A stretch of 64,000 nucleotides of DNA from Verrucomicrobium spinosum DSM 4136 = JCM 18804 (lineage in GTDB: Bacteria > Verrucomicrobiota > Verrucomicrobiia > Verrucomicrobiales > Verrucomicrobiaceae): the NCBI RefSeq assembly GCF_000172155.1, contig NZ_ABIZ01000001.1:3753105-3817104 (forward strand), given 5' to 3'. The position numbers were made by a program, and so were the translations under genes. The notes beneath the pieces were generated by a model, which saw only the letters and a list, made by a program, of their open reading frames with translations, was not told where the DNA came from and ran no database searches. This document shows positions 41,350 to 50,099 of this stretch, one piece after another (position 1 is the stretch's first letter; every line of letters starts with the position of its first letter).

Positions 41350-43404
41350 TTATTTGGGAGGAGGTATCGCGTACCTTGAGATCGCTGCCTCCAGCTCCTG
41401 AATACGTACCGGTTTGGTCAAGTGGGCTAAAAATCCCACTGAGGTGCTGCGGGAAATATCCTGTTCCATGCCATAGCCAGTCAAGGCGATGGCCCTGATG
41501 CCGTATCGGGCATGAAGCTCCTCCATCAGATCATAGCCGCTACCGTCCGGCAGACCGATGTCTGAGATCATCAGGTCGAAAGAATGGCGTGCGGCCGCCT
41601 GGCGGGCTTCTTCGACTGAGGAAACGCTGATGATGCGGTGTCCTCTCCGCTTCATCAGTGCCGTCAGGGCGGAGCGCGTTGGTTCATGATCCTCGACGAT
41701 CAAGATGTGCAGCGGTGGGCAGATGCTGTCTGTCGAAACTGCTGGACGACTGGAGGGAGCCGCTGTTGTGCTGATGTTATTCTCCGATTGCAGAGGGATA
41801 CGTACGCGGAAAATCGCTCCTGCATCGCGGCCGGGACTGGAGGCACTTATCTCCCCGGAGTGCATTTCCACCAGCATCCGGGAGATGGCCAAACCCAAGC
41901 CGAGGCCGCCGAATTGATGCGATCCATTTGGCCAGGAGTGTTCGCCCTGTGCGAAGGCATCGAACACGCTGGTCAGCTCCTCTTTAGAAAGACCGATGCC
42001 GTCATCTTGCACCTCGACCGTGACCCAGGCTTCCTTGATCTGAGTGGCAACCACGATCCTGCCCCCATCAGGGGTGAACTTCACTGCATTGTTGAGCAGA
42101 TTCCAGAAGATCTGTTGCAGGCGTACCGCATCTCCCAGCACGTAGGGGGACTCGCCATCAAGGGATAATTGCAGGCGCAAACGCTTCTTGTCCGCCTCCC
42201 CCTTCACGCTGGTAAAGGCATCGCGCACGACATCGTGCAAGTCCACCCGCCGCAGTTCCAGAGAGAGCTTGCCCCGGCTGATACGGGTGACGTCGAGCAG
42301 GTCATCGATGAGGCGGGCCTCAAGATCCACGTTCTTACGGATAGTGTGGAAATCTGCCCGGACTTCGTCGGGCAGATGAGGATTGTCCGCGGCTTCACTG
42401 GCAAGCAGAAGCACGGGATTGAGCGGAGTGCGCAGCTCGTGAGAGAGGCGGGCCAGGAATTCATCTTTGGCACCGGAGGCGGCGAGGGCCTGATCCCTTG
42501 CCTCCTTGAGTTCCTGCTCTGCTCGTTTGCGCTCGGTCAGATCGGTCAGAACGGCAACGACACTTACCACCTGGCCCGTGAGATCGTGCTCCGCTTTGTA
42601 AACAACATGAATCCAGCGTGGACCCAACTCTTCATATGGCAGTTCTTTCTCAAACTCCACCCGCTGCCCCAGAAAGGCGGCCGTCAATTCCGGGAGGGCG
42701 GCGAGGTAGGCCTTTTCACCGACAATCTCCGAGACATGCAGGCCAACGATGTCTTTCACCTCACGACCATAGCGCTCTGCGTAGGCACCATTGACAAACT
42801 TGTAGCGGTGCTCGCGGTCCACCTGCGCCAGCAGGACGGAGGCATGGTCCGTCACCAGGCGGAGCTGGGTTTCGCTGGAGCGGAGGGCATCCTCCACACG
42901 CTGGCGCTCGGCAGCTTCCTGTTCAAGCTTGGTCACGTGCTCTTCAAGCTGGGCATTCTTGTCGGCCAGCGCACGCCGCTGGGTCTCCAGTTGACGCTGG
43001 ATGGCTGCCTTCTCCATGGCGTTTTCCACCGCCCGGCGCAGGGCAAAGCCGTCAGCCCCGTTCTTCTCAAGGTAGTCATGGGCCCCGTTTTGAAGGGCCT
43101 TCACTGCGACGGAGATTTCCGCCGCCGAGGTGAGCATGACGATGCCGAAGGTGTGGTTTCCATGATCTCTCACGATCTGCCGCACAAATTGCAGGCCGTC
43201 CATTTCTGGCAGGTGAAAGTCCACAAGCACACAGTCGGGCAGCTCATTTGCGAGCAAAGCTGTGGCTTCGGCCGCCGTTCCGGCTTCGTTCACATGATAC
43301 TCCCGGTGAGCTCCACGGGTGAGGTGACGCCGGAATATGACGCGATCCGTGGGGGAGTCATCCACGATGAGCACGCGCACAAAGCGACTTCTGATTTCTG
43401 CCAT
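41350..43404 (-). CDS. Hybrid histidine kinase (REC-PAS-HisKA-HATPase-REC)
   Basis: 684 residues from the ATG at 43404. Order: an N-terminal receiver (RVLIVDDSPTDRV; phosphorylated Asp in LVDFHLPEMDGL), a coiled-coil linker, a PAS domain (about 190-300), then HisKA with the phospho-acceptor H in SHELRTPLNP. The HATPase follows (NLLNNAVKFTPDGG, GGLGLGLAISRMLVEMHSG), then a C-terminal receiver (ILIVEDHEPTRSAL, LMISDIGLPDGSGYDLME). No membrane helix, so it is cytoplasmic. It is the last component of the phytochrome operon and probably receives or relays its phosphoryl group. It has two receivers and no output domain of its own. Confidence 0.9.
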   Translation of the reverse strand: MAEIRSRFVRVLIVDDSPTDRVIFRRHLTRGAHREYHVNEAGTAAEATALLANELPDCVLVDFHLPEMDGLQFVRQIVRDHGNHTFGIVMLTSAAEISVAVKALQNGAHDYLEKNGADGFALRRAVENAMEKAAIQRQLETQRRALADKNAQLEEHVTKLEQEAAERQRVEDALRSSETQLRLVTDHASVLLAQVDREHRYKFVNGAYAERYGREVKDIVGLHVSEIVGEKAYLAALPELTAAFLGQRVEFEKELPYEELGPRWIHVVYKAEHDLTGQVVSVVAVLTDLTERKRAEQELKEARDQALAASGAKDEFLARLSHELRTPLNPVLLLASEAADNPHLPDEVRADFHTIRKNVDLEARLIDDLLDVTRISRGKLSLELRRVDLHDVVRDAFTSVKGEADKKRLRLQLSLDGESPYVLGDAVRLQQIFWNLLNNAVKFTPDGGRIVVATQIKEAWVTVEVQDDGIGLSKEELTSVFDAFAQGEHSWPNGSHQFGGLGLGLAISRMLVEMHSGEISASSPGRDAGAIFRVRIPLQSENNISTTAAPSSRPAVSTDSICPPLHILIVEDHEPTRSALTALMKRRGHRIISVSSVEEARQAAARHSFDLMISDIGLPDGSGYDLMEELHARYGIRAIALTGYGMEQDISRSTSVGFLAHLTKPVRIQELEAAISRYAIPPPK

Positions 43405-43411
43405 GGGAGGG

Positions 43412-43891
43412 TCAAGATCCGGAGGGCGTGGCAGGCAAGCTGCCGGACGCGGGAGGCAGCCGGACAGCCTCCAGCCAGTAGGCGACAAGCATTTCCACCC
43501 CTCGCTTGAACGCGGAATAATCCATTTCCTTTACGTGATACGAATTGGCACCGTTCTCATAACACCAAGCAATGTCCTGTGGGTTGCTCGACGTGGAGAA
43601 GATCACCACCGGCACCGTCCTGAACCGGGGATGCTCGCGTACGGCCGTGAGCACTGTGCGGCCATTGAGGCCGGGGAGGTTCAGATCCAGTACGATGAGG
43701 GAAGGGAGTTCCGGCGGGGTTCGGTCGGGGATCAGAGGAGCCCGCATCAGCGTGAGGACCTGCTCTGCAGAGGTGCAGCGCTGGAGACGGGCGGGGGCGT
43801 TGGCCCGGCGCAAGATCCGCTCCAGAGCCATGAAGTCTTCGTCACTGTCTTCTACGACTAGAAACGAGGGTTGGGGGGAACTACGGGGCAT
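43412..43891 (-). CDS. Single-domain response regulator
   Basis: 159 residues, a stand-alone receiver. Acidic pocket FLVVEDSDEDF and phospho-Asp in LIVLDLNLPGLNGRTVL, then VVIFSTSSNPQDIAW with the conserved Ser/Thr and a closing VKEMDYSAF Lys region. This is the group of phytochrome-associated receivers (Rcp1-like) that follow bacteriophytochrome genes. Its ATG overlaps the last 11 bases of the phytochrome gene, so the two are translationally coupled. It lies 7 bp before the hybrid kinase start. It lacks an output domain and acts by phosphotransfer or protein contact. Confidence 0.9.
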   Translation of the reverse strand: MPRSSPQPSFLVVEDSDEDFMALERILRRANAPARLQRCTSAEQVLTLMRAPLIPDRTPPELPSLIVLDLNLPGLNGRTVLTAVREHPRFRTVPVVIFSTSSNPQDIAWCYENGANSYHVKEMDYSAFKRGVEMLVAYWLEAVRLPPASGSLPATPSGS

Positions 43892-46160
43892 GTGGCGAGA
43901 CGACCGGCAGGGTGAAGGAGAAGGTCGTGCTGAACCCAAGGATAGAGTCGATCCAGATGTTTCCTCCATGACGCTCTACGATCTTTCGGACAATGGTCAA
44001 GCCCGCCCCAATTCCACCACCGTAATCATTGCGCCCGTGCAAGCGTTTGAATATCTGGAAAACGATGTTGCGATGTTCTGGAGCGATGCCGATGCCATTG
44101 TCACGTACTTGGATTTCGCATGTGGCCCCGTCAGCGGATGTTTCAAAGGTGATGACCACCTCTGGGACGGGTTTGTCGTTGTACTTGATGGCGTTGCTAA
44201 CCAGATTGGTGAAGAGTTCACACAGCCGGTCGGAGTCGCCAAGCACGGTGGGGAGAGGGCGCGGGATGGTGGTCCTCAGGCCGCTCTCCTGGACCCGGGA
44301 AACCAGGAATTCCAGAGCATCTGCCACGCACTCGTTGAGGTCCACAGATGATTTTGGAATCTCCAGTCGGGACAGACGGGAATAGTGCAGGAGAGAATCC
44401 AGCAGCATTTCCATCCGGTCTGCCAGGCGCATGACCGTGCGGTTGTAGCCTTTGGCCTCGTCCGCCAAATCATCGCCAAAGTCCTCCATGAGGAACTGGG
44501 AGTAGTTGCGGATGCCTCGGAGGGGTTCCTTCAGGTCGTGGGAGGCGACGTAGGCGAAGGCGTCTAATTGGCTGTTCCGTTCCTGGAGATCTGCGTTGAG
44601 ACGTACCAATTGCTCTGTGTGGCGGACGAAATGCTCCAAGATGGCCTGTCGAAGCTGCCGTGCGGCGTGGTACTCACAGGTCAACCAGGGCCGGGAGCGT
44701 CCTTTCACTGTCTCTTGCCAGAGGGAAAAGGATTTGCGCGGGGTCAGTCGGTCCCCATGTGGACCCACCGCTACTGCCTTGGCTGGTTCACCTGCCCACT
44801 TGACGGTCTGGACCTCCTCCTGCCGGAACCAAAACAGGTAAGCTTCTGCTTCCTGGGAAAGGCGAACGGAGAGTGTGCCACTGGCAGCGGCACAGGATGC
44901 TGAGAGACTGGGAAAGCGCTCTCCCAGCCGGTCTGTGCTCCAGACGGGCTCTTCCACCTCCCGGCCCAGACAGCCAGCAAGCTCACGTATGGAATTCTCG
45001 TCTGGAGTGATTCCGTAAAGATGGACGTGGTGGTTAAAGAGCAGGGCCGCACCCGTGGCTTCAATTCCACCGATCATGGCTTCAGGCGGGCAGCGCAATG
45101 CATCGGGAAGCGAGGGTGAATTGTACAGCTCGGAGACGAGCGCCTGGTGCTCGCGGTGAAGCATCTCTGCATAACTGTGCTGGTCCGCAGCCTCTTTTCC
45201 CGCTACTTGAAGAGAGAGGGTATGGGCGAGGAACTCGCAGGCCATGCGGGTGCCATGGGACACGTAACGCGGGGAATAGTGGTGGCAGGCAAACAGGCCC
45301 CAGAGACGGTCATTTACGACGATGGAGATGGACATGGAAGCGTCCACCCCCATGTTCTGCAGGTACTCCGCATGGATGGGGGACATCGAGCGGGTGACGC
45401 AGAAGCTCATGTCCAGCGGTTGCCGAGTGTCCGGTCGCAACGCGGGGATGAGGGGAACGGGCCGGTAGCGGACATCTGGATTGAGGCGGAGCTGAGAGCG
45501 TTTGAATAGCTCTCGCGCCTGTTTGGGGATGTCCGCGGCGGGGTAGTGCAAGCCCAGATAGCTCTCCAGATCCCCGCGACGCGCCTCTGCAATGACATGG
45601 CCGGAATCATCCTCAGCGAATCGATACACCATGACCCGGTCAAACCCGGTGAACTCCTTGACCTGCTCCGCAGCCTTCTGGCAGAAGGTCTCCAGCGTCG
45701 GCATACGATCAAGTTGCGAGAGCGTCGCTTTGAGAGAGCCGTAAATCTCCTCGTGCACCGCCGTGGCATCTTGGGCCCAATGTTCCATCTCCAAAATGAG
45801 CGCGCCTTGATGGCGGTGGGCTATGGCTTCGAACCGGATTTCGTGACCGATAAAGCGCATGCCGGGGAGGTAATGGGGCGCTTCGTCCAAGCTCCTCGGC
45901 AGCACTTTGCTCTGGAGATAGCCCAGGTCATGGGCGTCCACCAGTTCTGACAGGGGCCGGTTCAGGCAATTTTCTGCTCCCCCTTTGATCGCGGTGCTGA
46001 CGTTGCTTGTGATTTGTTGAATCACAAGGTCCGGCTCTGTCAGCACCATGAGGATGGCGTGAGGCTGGATGGAGCCGGGGATGTGGATGGGCTCCCGGTC
46101 GCAGTTCGTGAGGTCAACGGTGGTCTCCAGACTCATGAATTTCGCTATCGGTTGAGCCAT
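43881..46160 (-). CDS. bphP: Bacteriophytochrome histidine kinase
   Basis: 759 residues with the PAS-GAF-PHY-HisKA-HATPase plan. The bilin-attaching Cys is C20 in LTNCDREPIHIPGSIQPHA, the N-terminal position used by biliverdin-binding phytochromes. In the GAF domain YPAADIPKQARELF (D210, the PASDIP site), H263 in SPIHAEYL and H293 in ACHHYSPRYV hold the chromophore. The kinase has SHDLKEPLRGIRNYS (H541) and NLVSNAIKYND. It senses red/far-red light through biliverdin, made by the haem oxygenase gene overlapping its 5' end. A second ATG (M9) is an alternative start. Confidence 0.95.
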   Translation of the reverse strand: MAQPIAKFMSLETTVDLTNCDREPIHIPGSIQPHAILMVLTEPDLVIQQITSNVSTAIKGGAENCLNRPLSELVDAHDLGYLQSKVLPRSLDEAPHYLPGMRFIGHEIRFEAIAHRHQGALILEMEHWAQDATAVHEEIYGSLKATLSQLDRMPTLETFCQKAAEQVKEFTGFDRVMVYRFAEDDSGHVIAEARRGDLESYLGLHYPAADIPKQARELFKRSQLRLNPDVRYRPVPLIPALRPDTRQPLDMSFCVTRSMSPIHAEYLQNMGVDASMSISIVVNDRLWGLFACHHYSPRYVSHGTRMACEFLAHTLSLQVAGKEAADQHSYAEMLHREHQALVSELYNSPSLPDALRCPPEAMIGGIEATGAALLFNHHVHLYGITPDENSIRELAGCLGREVEEPVWSTDRLGERFPSLSASCAAASGTLSVRLSQEAEAYLFWFRQEEVQTVKWAGEPAKAVAVGPHGDRLTPRKSFSLWQETVKGRSRPWLTCEYHAARQLRQAILEHFVRHTEQLVRLNADLQERNSQLDAFAYVASHDLKEPLRGIRNYSQFLMEDFGDDLADEAKGYNRTVMRLADRMEMLLDSLLHYSRLSRLEIPKSSVDLNECVADALEFLVSRVQESGLRTTIPRPLPTVLGDSDRLCELFTNLVSNAIKYNDKPVPEVVITFETSADGATCEIQVRDNGIGIAPEHRNIVFQIFKRLHGRNDYGGGIGAGLTIVRKIVERHGGNIWIDSILGFSTTFSFTLPVVSPHAP

Positions 46161-46717
46161 TGGTCAAAGCTAACAAAGGCAGCCCTGGCTGCGGTGGTTG
46201 CCTCTGTCTTGTCCAGTTGGTCCTCCACAGATCGCACCCATTCTCCGAAGGCCCTCCAGTGAGAGACGGTGCCCGCCCCGTAACCAGAGAAGAATCGCCC
46301 GCCGTGATCTGGTGTCGCACCTAGGGTAGAGGAGAACTGCTTGGTAATGAGCTGCCCACCCAGAGTGGAACCCTCCAGGACATAGAGACAGCCCACAGCG
46401 TGGGAAGCTGAGGAGAGAAGTGGAAGATCCTGACAGCGGGGCAGGGCATCGAGCCCGGCTGGGTCTGCTCCCAAGCTCACGAGATCCTGTAACAGCCAAG
46501 GCGTCTTGCGTGAAGCCTCGAAATCCCACCCCAGTGAGTTCCAGTTCACGGCCCCAGCGAGCATTTCTTCCAAGGGGGAGTAGAGCGTGTAAAAGCTCTC
46601 GAGCAAGCGGCGATAAGCGGCGAGATCGGTGACTCGGTTGAAGAGGTCCAGTCTGTCCTCAAGGAGCCGATGTTCTTGTTGAGTGTCGGCTTTGAGCGAA
46701 AGGAGCAGTTCTGGCAT
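46145..46717 (-). CDS. bphO: Biliverdin-producing haem oxygenase
   Basis: 190 residues. The proximal haem ligand is H16 (QQEHRLLEDRL) and the distal-helix signature is YVLEGSTLGGQLI with SGYGA later. These mark bacterial BphO-type haem oxygenases that open haem to biliverdin IX, releasing CO and iron. Its 3' end overlaps the start of bphP by 16 bp, so chromophore and apoprotein are translated together. First gene of the light-sensing operon. The upstream 76-bp gap to the DUF2383 gene contains a hairpin, so the operon probably has its own promoter there. Confidence 0.93.
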   Translation of the reverse strand: MPELLLSLKADTQQEHRLLEDRLDLFNRVTDLAAYRRLLESFYTLYSPLEEMLAGAVNWNSLGWDFEASRKTPWLLQDLVSLGADPAGLDALPRCQDLPLLSSASHAVGCLYVLEGSTLGGQLITKQFSSTLGATPDHGGRFFSGYGAGTVSHWRAFGEWVRSVEDQLDKTEATTAARAAFVSFDQWLNR

Positions 46718-46753
46718 TGGAGTGGAGTCTGGCGGGAGGTATGCCGATGGGCA

Positions 46754-46781
46754 CGGGAAGCGTGGATGGGTGCGCTTCCCG
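46754..46781. terminator. Hairpin between DUF2383 gene and bphO
   Basis: CGGGAAGCG (46754-46762) and CGCTTCCCG (46773-46781), a perfect 9-bp stem with a 10-base loop, 13 bp past the stop of the minus-strand DUF2383 gene. No U-run follows on the minus strand, so it may attenuate rather than stop transcription into bphO. Confidence 0.5.
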
Positions 46782-46793
46782 GCCCGATTCTTA

Positions 46794-47288
46794 TTAGCTG
46801 CCCTGCGGAAGTTTGTACAAGCCCGAGTCGCGAAGATTTCTCACTTCATCATGGGCCTGGCGGATCTGGGCTGATTGGGCAGCAATGGCGGACCGCACAT
46901 CCACCGGCAACTCGGCAAAGTCCCGTTGAGCAGCCTCGAATGCGGCCTTCGCGGCATCCTCACCACGCTCCGCTTCCTCCAGGAGTGCCTGGTCGTCGTT
47001 GCTGGTAAGCGCAGTGCGGAGCCCTATCCAAGCCCGGTGCAAGCTGCCCGCGGCAGACCCGTTTCCATCCACCTCGGACTCGCCGAAACGGCGTTCCAGC
47101 TCCTGGAGTTGGGTCACAAATTCGTGTCGCTGGTGGCTGTAATTGGCGAACACCTGCTTCAGTTTCTCCGCGCGTGCGTGCTCTGCGGCCTGTTTGAAGC
47201 CTTCTTCACCATCCCGGCTGATGCCAATCAGATTGTGAAGGAGGGAGAGAATGTCTTCGATGGGCTTGATATCCTGGTTTGAATTCAT
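46794..47288 (-). CDS. DUF2383 / PA2169-family four-helix-bundle protein
   Basis: 164 residues, helical, of the ferritin-like DUF2383 family (PA2169 type). The pattern of an N-terminal helix (ILSLLHNLIGISRDGEEGFKQAAEHA), a second helix with HQRHEFVTQLQELERRFG, an acidic break, and two further helices (LLEEAERGEDAAKAAFEAAQRD, VRSAIAAQSAQIRQAHDEVRNL) fits. Such proteins are often stress-induced, and their function is not established. It sits between the phytochrome operon and the divergent kinase, which may point to a light or oxidative-stress context. Confidence 0.85.
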   Translation of the reverse strand: MNSNQDIKPIEDILSLLHNLIGISRDGEEGFKQAAEHARAEKLKQVFANYSHQRHEFVTQLQELERRFGESEVDGNGSAAGSLHRAWIGLRTALTSNDDQALLEEAERGEDAAKAAFEAAQRDFAELPVDVRSAIAAQSAQIRQAHDEVRNLRDSGLYKLPQGS

Positions 47289-47506
47289 GGTTTTTTGGGG
47301 TTCTCATTGTATCGTGAGGACGAGGTCTGCCCGTCCTGCTTCACCAAGGATCGCATCCCGCCAGCTAAATGCGTGCTGCTGAGAGCGCCGGAGAAACTCG
47401 ACAAACTTTTTCCAACCACCCAACCGCTTGAAGGTCAGGCTTCGATTCTTAAAACTGGCTCCAAGCCTCCGTTGAATCAAAAACACCCTCTTGCCAGCCC
47501 AACCAA
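47289..47506. other. Intergenic region between DUF2383 and kinase genes
   Basis: 218 bp between divergent genes. A TACAAT sequence on the minus strand (47311-47306) could be the -10 element for the DUF2383 gene, but no matching -35 is visible. Nothing else recognised. Confidence 0.4.
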
Positions 47507-48535
47507 ATGCTGATGACCGTCCCTCCCAAGACCATGGAACTGTTGGTGGTGAGTGCCGCAAATGGCGCAGAGGTAACAACCCAGGTGGCGGTGGCCGGTC
47601 GCGCTGTGTTTGGTGAAGCGGCCGTGCGCGAAGTGGGGGGGGGGGGCAACCTGCTGGAGGAGCCTGCGGTGCACCATGCCCAAATGGTTGTGCTTGTGGA
47701 TCCAGATACAGGAACGGTCCGTGCTGCGGGAAGCGCTCTCGACTCCCAGCAGCTTCCACGTTGGGCAGTGATCGTATTGGATAACTCTGAGCTGATATCT
47801 TCAGGAGCGGGGTTGGCCCGGGCGCTTGGCGATGCCTGGAAGATTTATCAGGCAGAGCGGGAGTGTGCCCGCCTTCGCGGAGATCTCAAGGCGGTGGCGC
47901 GAAGGGTAAATCATGATCTGCGGTCTCCATTGGGAGGCATCACCACCACAGCCGAGTTGATCAAGGAACTGCTGGGCGAGTCTAATGCCGAACTGGCTGC
48001 CTTGACGGACCCTCTCTTTGATTCGGCCCAGTCCATGATCCGGTTGATGGACCGCATCAGCTTTATGGCCCGGGCGGTGGCTGACCCCCCCTCTGGCGCT
48101 CTGGTGGCGATGACGGAAGTGGTGTGGGCAGCGGAACAGCGTCTGCAGCGTCAACTCATGCGGAAAAAGATCACCATACGTCGTCCCGCGAGCTGGCCGG
48201 AGGTGTCGGGCGTAGCGGCCTGGCTGGAAGTGGTGTGGCTCAATCTGATGAGCAATGCCATCGAACACTCCGTGGCTGAAACGGAAGTGCAGCTTTTCTG
48301 GGAACTCGCGGGCACCCGGGCAGTGCGATTCGGTGTACGTGACACCGGAAAAGGAGTGCCTCCCGCCAAGCGGAGTCAGCTCTTCTATCCCTTCCACCTG
48401 CTCCAGCAGCCCAACAGCCCTCATGGCCTGGGCCTGCCGATTGTGCAACGGCTGGTGGAGATGCAGGGCGGAGAGGTGGCGTGCGACTTTCCTGAAACCG
48501 GAGGAAGTGTTTTTTCCTTTACTCTCCCGGTCTGA
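47507..48535 (+). CDS. Histidine kinase with an in-frame 12-G tract
   Basis: 342 residues, cytoplasmic (no membrane helix). The N-terminal 120 residues are an unrecognised sensor region interrupted by a Gly4 run (44-47) encoded within a 12-base G tract. HisKA has its phospho-acceptor H136 in VNHDLRSPLGGI. The HATPase domain shows LNLMSNAIEHS (N box), DTGKGVPP (G1), FYPF (F box) and HGLGLPIVQRLVEMQGG (G2). No cognate response regulator is adjacent; the phytochrome operon supplies receivers 4 kb away. A one-base slip in the G tract would shift the frame before all catalytic domains. Confidence 0.85.
   Translation: MLMTVPPKTMELLVVSAANGAEVTTQVAVAGRAVFGEAAVREVGGGGNLLEEPAVHHAQMVVLVDPDTGTVRAAGSALDSQQLPRWAVIVLDNSELISSGAGLARALGDAWKIYQAERECARLRGDLKAVARRVNHDLRSPLGGITTTAELIKELLGESNAELAALTDPLFDSAQSMIRLMDRISFMARAVADPPSGALVAMTEVVWAAEQRLQRQLMRKKITIRRPASWPEVSGVAAWLEVVWLNLMSNAIEHSVAETEVQLFWELAGTRAVRFGVRDTGKGVPPAKRSQLFYPFHLLQQPNSPHGLGLPIVQRLVEMQGGEVACDFPETGGSVFSFTLPV
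47635..47646 (+). repeat. Poly-G tract (12 G) inside the kinase gene
   Basis: Twelve consecutive G on the plus strand near codons 43-47 of the histidine kinase gene. Homopolymers of this length are prone to slipped-strand mispairing, and changes of one or two bases would truncate the protein. Could also be an assembly artefact, since such tracts are error-prone to sequence. Confidence 0.9.
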
Positions 48536-48544
48536 AATACAGAA

Positions 48545-48570
48545 GCCTCCGCAGGCGGGGCTGCGGAGGC
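48545..48570. terminator. Hairpin between convergent kinase and barrel genes
   Basis: GCCTCCGCAG (48545-48554) pairs perfectly with CTGCGGAGGC (48561-48570), 10 bp and a 6-base loop, 9 bp after the kinase stop and 26 bp before the barrel gene's end. On the minus strand TTCTGTATTTC follows. Likely shared terminator. Confidence 0.7.
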
Positions 48571-48596
48571 TGTGCAAGACATTTGCCGAGGGGCGT

Positions 48597-49211
48597 TTAG
48601 AAGGCGAAGCGAACGCCTGCGCGAATCAGCGTGAAGTCACTGTCATCGCGTTCAACAAACGTGTAGCGGGCATCGGTGAAGATACCAAAGTTCGGGCTGA
48701 AGCGATACTCGATGCCGACTCCGACGTGGCCCTGAAGGAGGACGTCGTCGGAATCTTTAGGATCATCGTCGTCCTCAACGCGGTCTTGGAAGTCATCGAA
48801 GTCGTCGCTGTCAATGTCGTCCGCATTGAAGGTGATGCCGATGCCGGTAAAGCCATAAACTGCAAAGCCTGACTCTCCGAGCGGAGCGCGGAGAAAGACA
48901 TTGAAGGTGGCGGTGCCCACGGTGTCTCCATCCGTGTCAAAGAGGGAGCCTTCACCACCAATGCCGAACCAGCGTGTGATGAAATAATTCACTCCCAGAC
49001 CGCCGCCGAAAGCGTCATCACCGATGAGCCGCTCGTTGCCGGAACTGGTGACACCATATTGACCAAAGAGGTCAAACTGGAGTTCATGAGCGTTGTAAAG
49101 TGAGACAGGGGCTGGGGGAGGTGTGATCTCCGTGGGTGCCGGGGTGCCTGCCATGGCGGTGCTGCCAAGGCCGCCAATCGTGGCGAGGAGGAGGAGGAGG
49201 TTGCTCTTCAT
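48597..49211 (-). CDS. Outer-membrane beta-barrel protein
   Basis: 204 residues with a signal peptide (cleavage near residue 21, TAMAG). The body alternates polar and hydrophobic residues in beta strands as in small eight-stranded barrels of the OmpA/OprF-like porin superfamily: LQFDLFGQYGV, GGGLGVNYFITRWFGIGGEGS, VGVGIEYRFSPNFGIFTDARYTF and a final strand ending in F (AGVRFAF), the usual outer-membrane targeting residue. An exceptionally acidic loop (about 127-155, many Asp) may bind cations. Role unknown. Confidence 0.8.
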   Translation of the reverse strand: MKSNLLLLLATIGGLGSTAMAGTPAPTEITPPPAPVSLYNAHELQFDLFGQYGVTSSGNERLIGDDAFGGGLGVNYFITRWFGIGGEGSLFDTDGDTVGTATFNVFLRAPLGESGFAVYGFTGIGITFNADDIDSDDFDDFQDRVEDDDDPKDSDDVLLQGHVGVGIEYRFSPNFGIFTDARYTFVERDDSDFTLIRAGVRFAF

Positions 49212-49279
49212 AATGAGGTTGCGGGGCTTCAGGTTGGAGTGGGGGTTGTTGTTTTTTCGTTCTTCCTGCCGTGTGAGGG

Positions 49280-50041
49280 TCAGGAAGGAAGGGGAACTTC
49301 AGAGCTGAAGGGGGCACGCATGCCCGCAGCGGCGTAGTGGATGAGGGAGCGAACCAGCTGCTCACCCGTGAGCCGGGCGGTGTGCGGCATGCCTGTCATG
49401 CTGGCGAACTGGCATGTCTCAAAGCTGCTCCAGGTATATAAGGCATGGTGCAGAGTGCCAAACATGAAGCTGGTGCGCCAGAACAGCTCTCCCGCAGGCA
49501 ACCCAGGCAAGGCGCGAAGGAAATGCGGATTGAAGGAGGAAACTACCTCCGCGAACACTCCCACGAGGAATGTTTCCAGCTTGGGGTTGGGCTCTTGAAG
49601 GCAGCGCCCCATCAGGCGGAGAAAGTGGCTTGTGCAACCGCCGGTGCGAAGCTCGTCCACCGACGGGCGGATGAAGGCATCCAGGATGTCTTCCAAGGGG
49701 ACGGGGGACTCGCCAGCATATTTGACAGCTGCCTCAAGCCGGGTCAACCGCCGATCATTAAGGGGGGCCAGCCGGCGGAAGAACACGGCCTCTACCAGGC
49801 CATCTTTGCCACCAAAGTGGTAGTTCACCGCAGAGACGTTCGCGGCAGCGGCTTTGGTAATGTCCCGTACCGAGGTGCCGTCAATGCCTCGCTCGGCGAA
49901 AAGTTGTTCAGCGGTGTCCAGGAGGGTGAGGCGGGTTATTGCGGACGGGACCTTCGCTACAGCGGTCGGGGCGCTCGTGGCAGAGAGGGTGAGCAGGGTG
50001 GACACGGTTTCAAACAAACGTTTGAAAAGCACTTTCGTCAA
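49280..50041 (-). CDS. TetR-family transcriptional regulator
   Basis: 253 residues as drawn from ATG 50041. The TetR helix-turn-helix is LLDTAEQLFAERGIDGTSVRDITKAAAANVSAVNYHFGGKDGLVEAVF (split about residues 41-87). The ligand-binding C-terminal part resembles the DUF1956/CecR group (EDILDAFIRPSVDELR, LRLMGRCLQEPNP). The first 35 residues are unusual for the family. A GTG start at 50005 would remove them and leave an inverted repeat immediately upstream as an operator. Divergent from the MscS channel gene, which it may control. Confidence 0.85.
   Translation of the reverse strand: MTKVLFKRLFETVSTLLTLSATSAPTAVAKVPSAITRLTLLDTAEQLFAERGIDGTSVRDITKAAAANVSAVNYHFGGKDGLVEAVFFRRLAPLNDRRLTRLEAAVKYAGESPVPLEDILDAFIRPSVDELRTGGCTSHFLRLMGRCLQEPNPKLETFLVGVFAEVVSSFNPHFLRALPGLPAGELFWRTSFMFGTLHHALYTWSSFETCQFASMTGMPHTARLTGEQLVRSLIHYAAAGMRAPFSSEVPLPS
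50008..50027. promoter_or_regulatory. Candidate TetR operator
   Basis: TTTCAAAC-AAAC-GTTTGAAA, a perfect 8-bp inverted repeat at the 5' end of the TetR gene and about 75 bp before the divergent MscS gene. Symmetry and composition are typical of TetR operators, suggesting autorepression and possibly control of the channel gene. Confidence 0.5.
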
Positions 50042-50099
50042 CTGCCAACTGATGAAAAACCTGTTTGCCCGGTGCCGATAGGTCTCTAAGGGTGGATGG

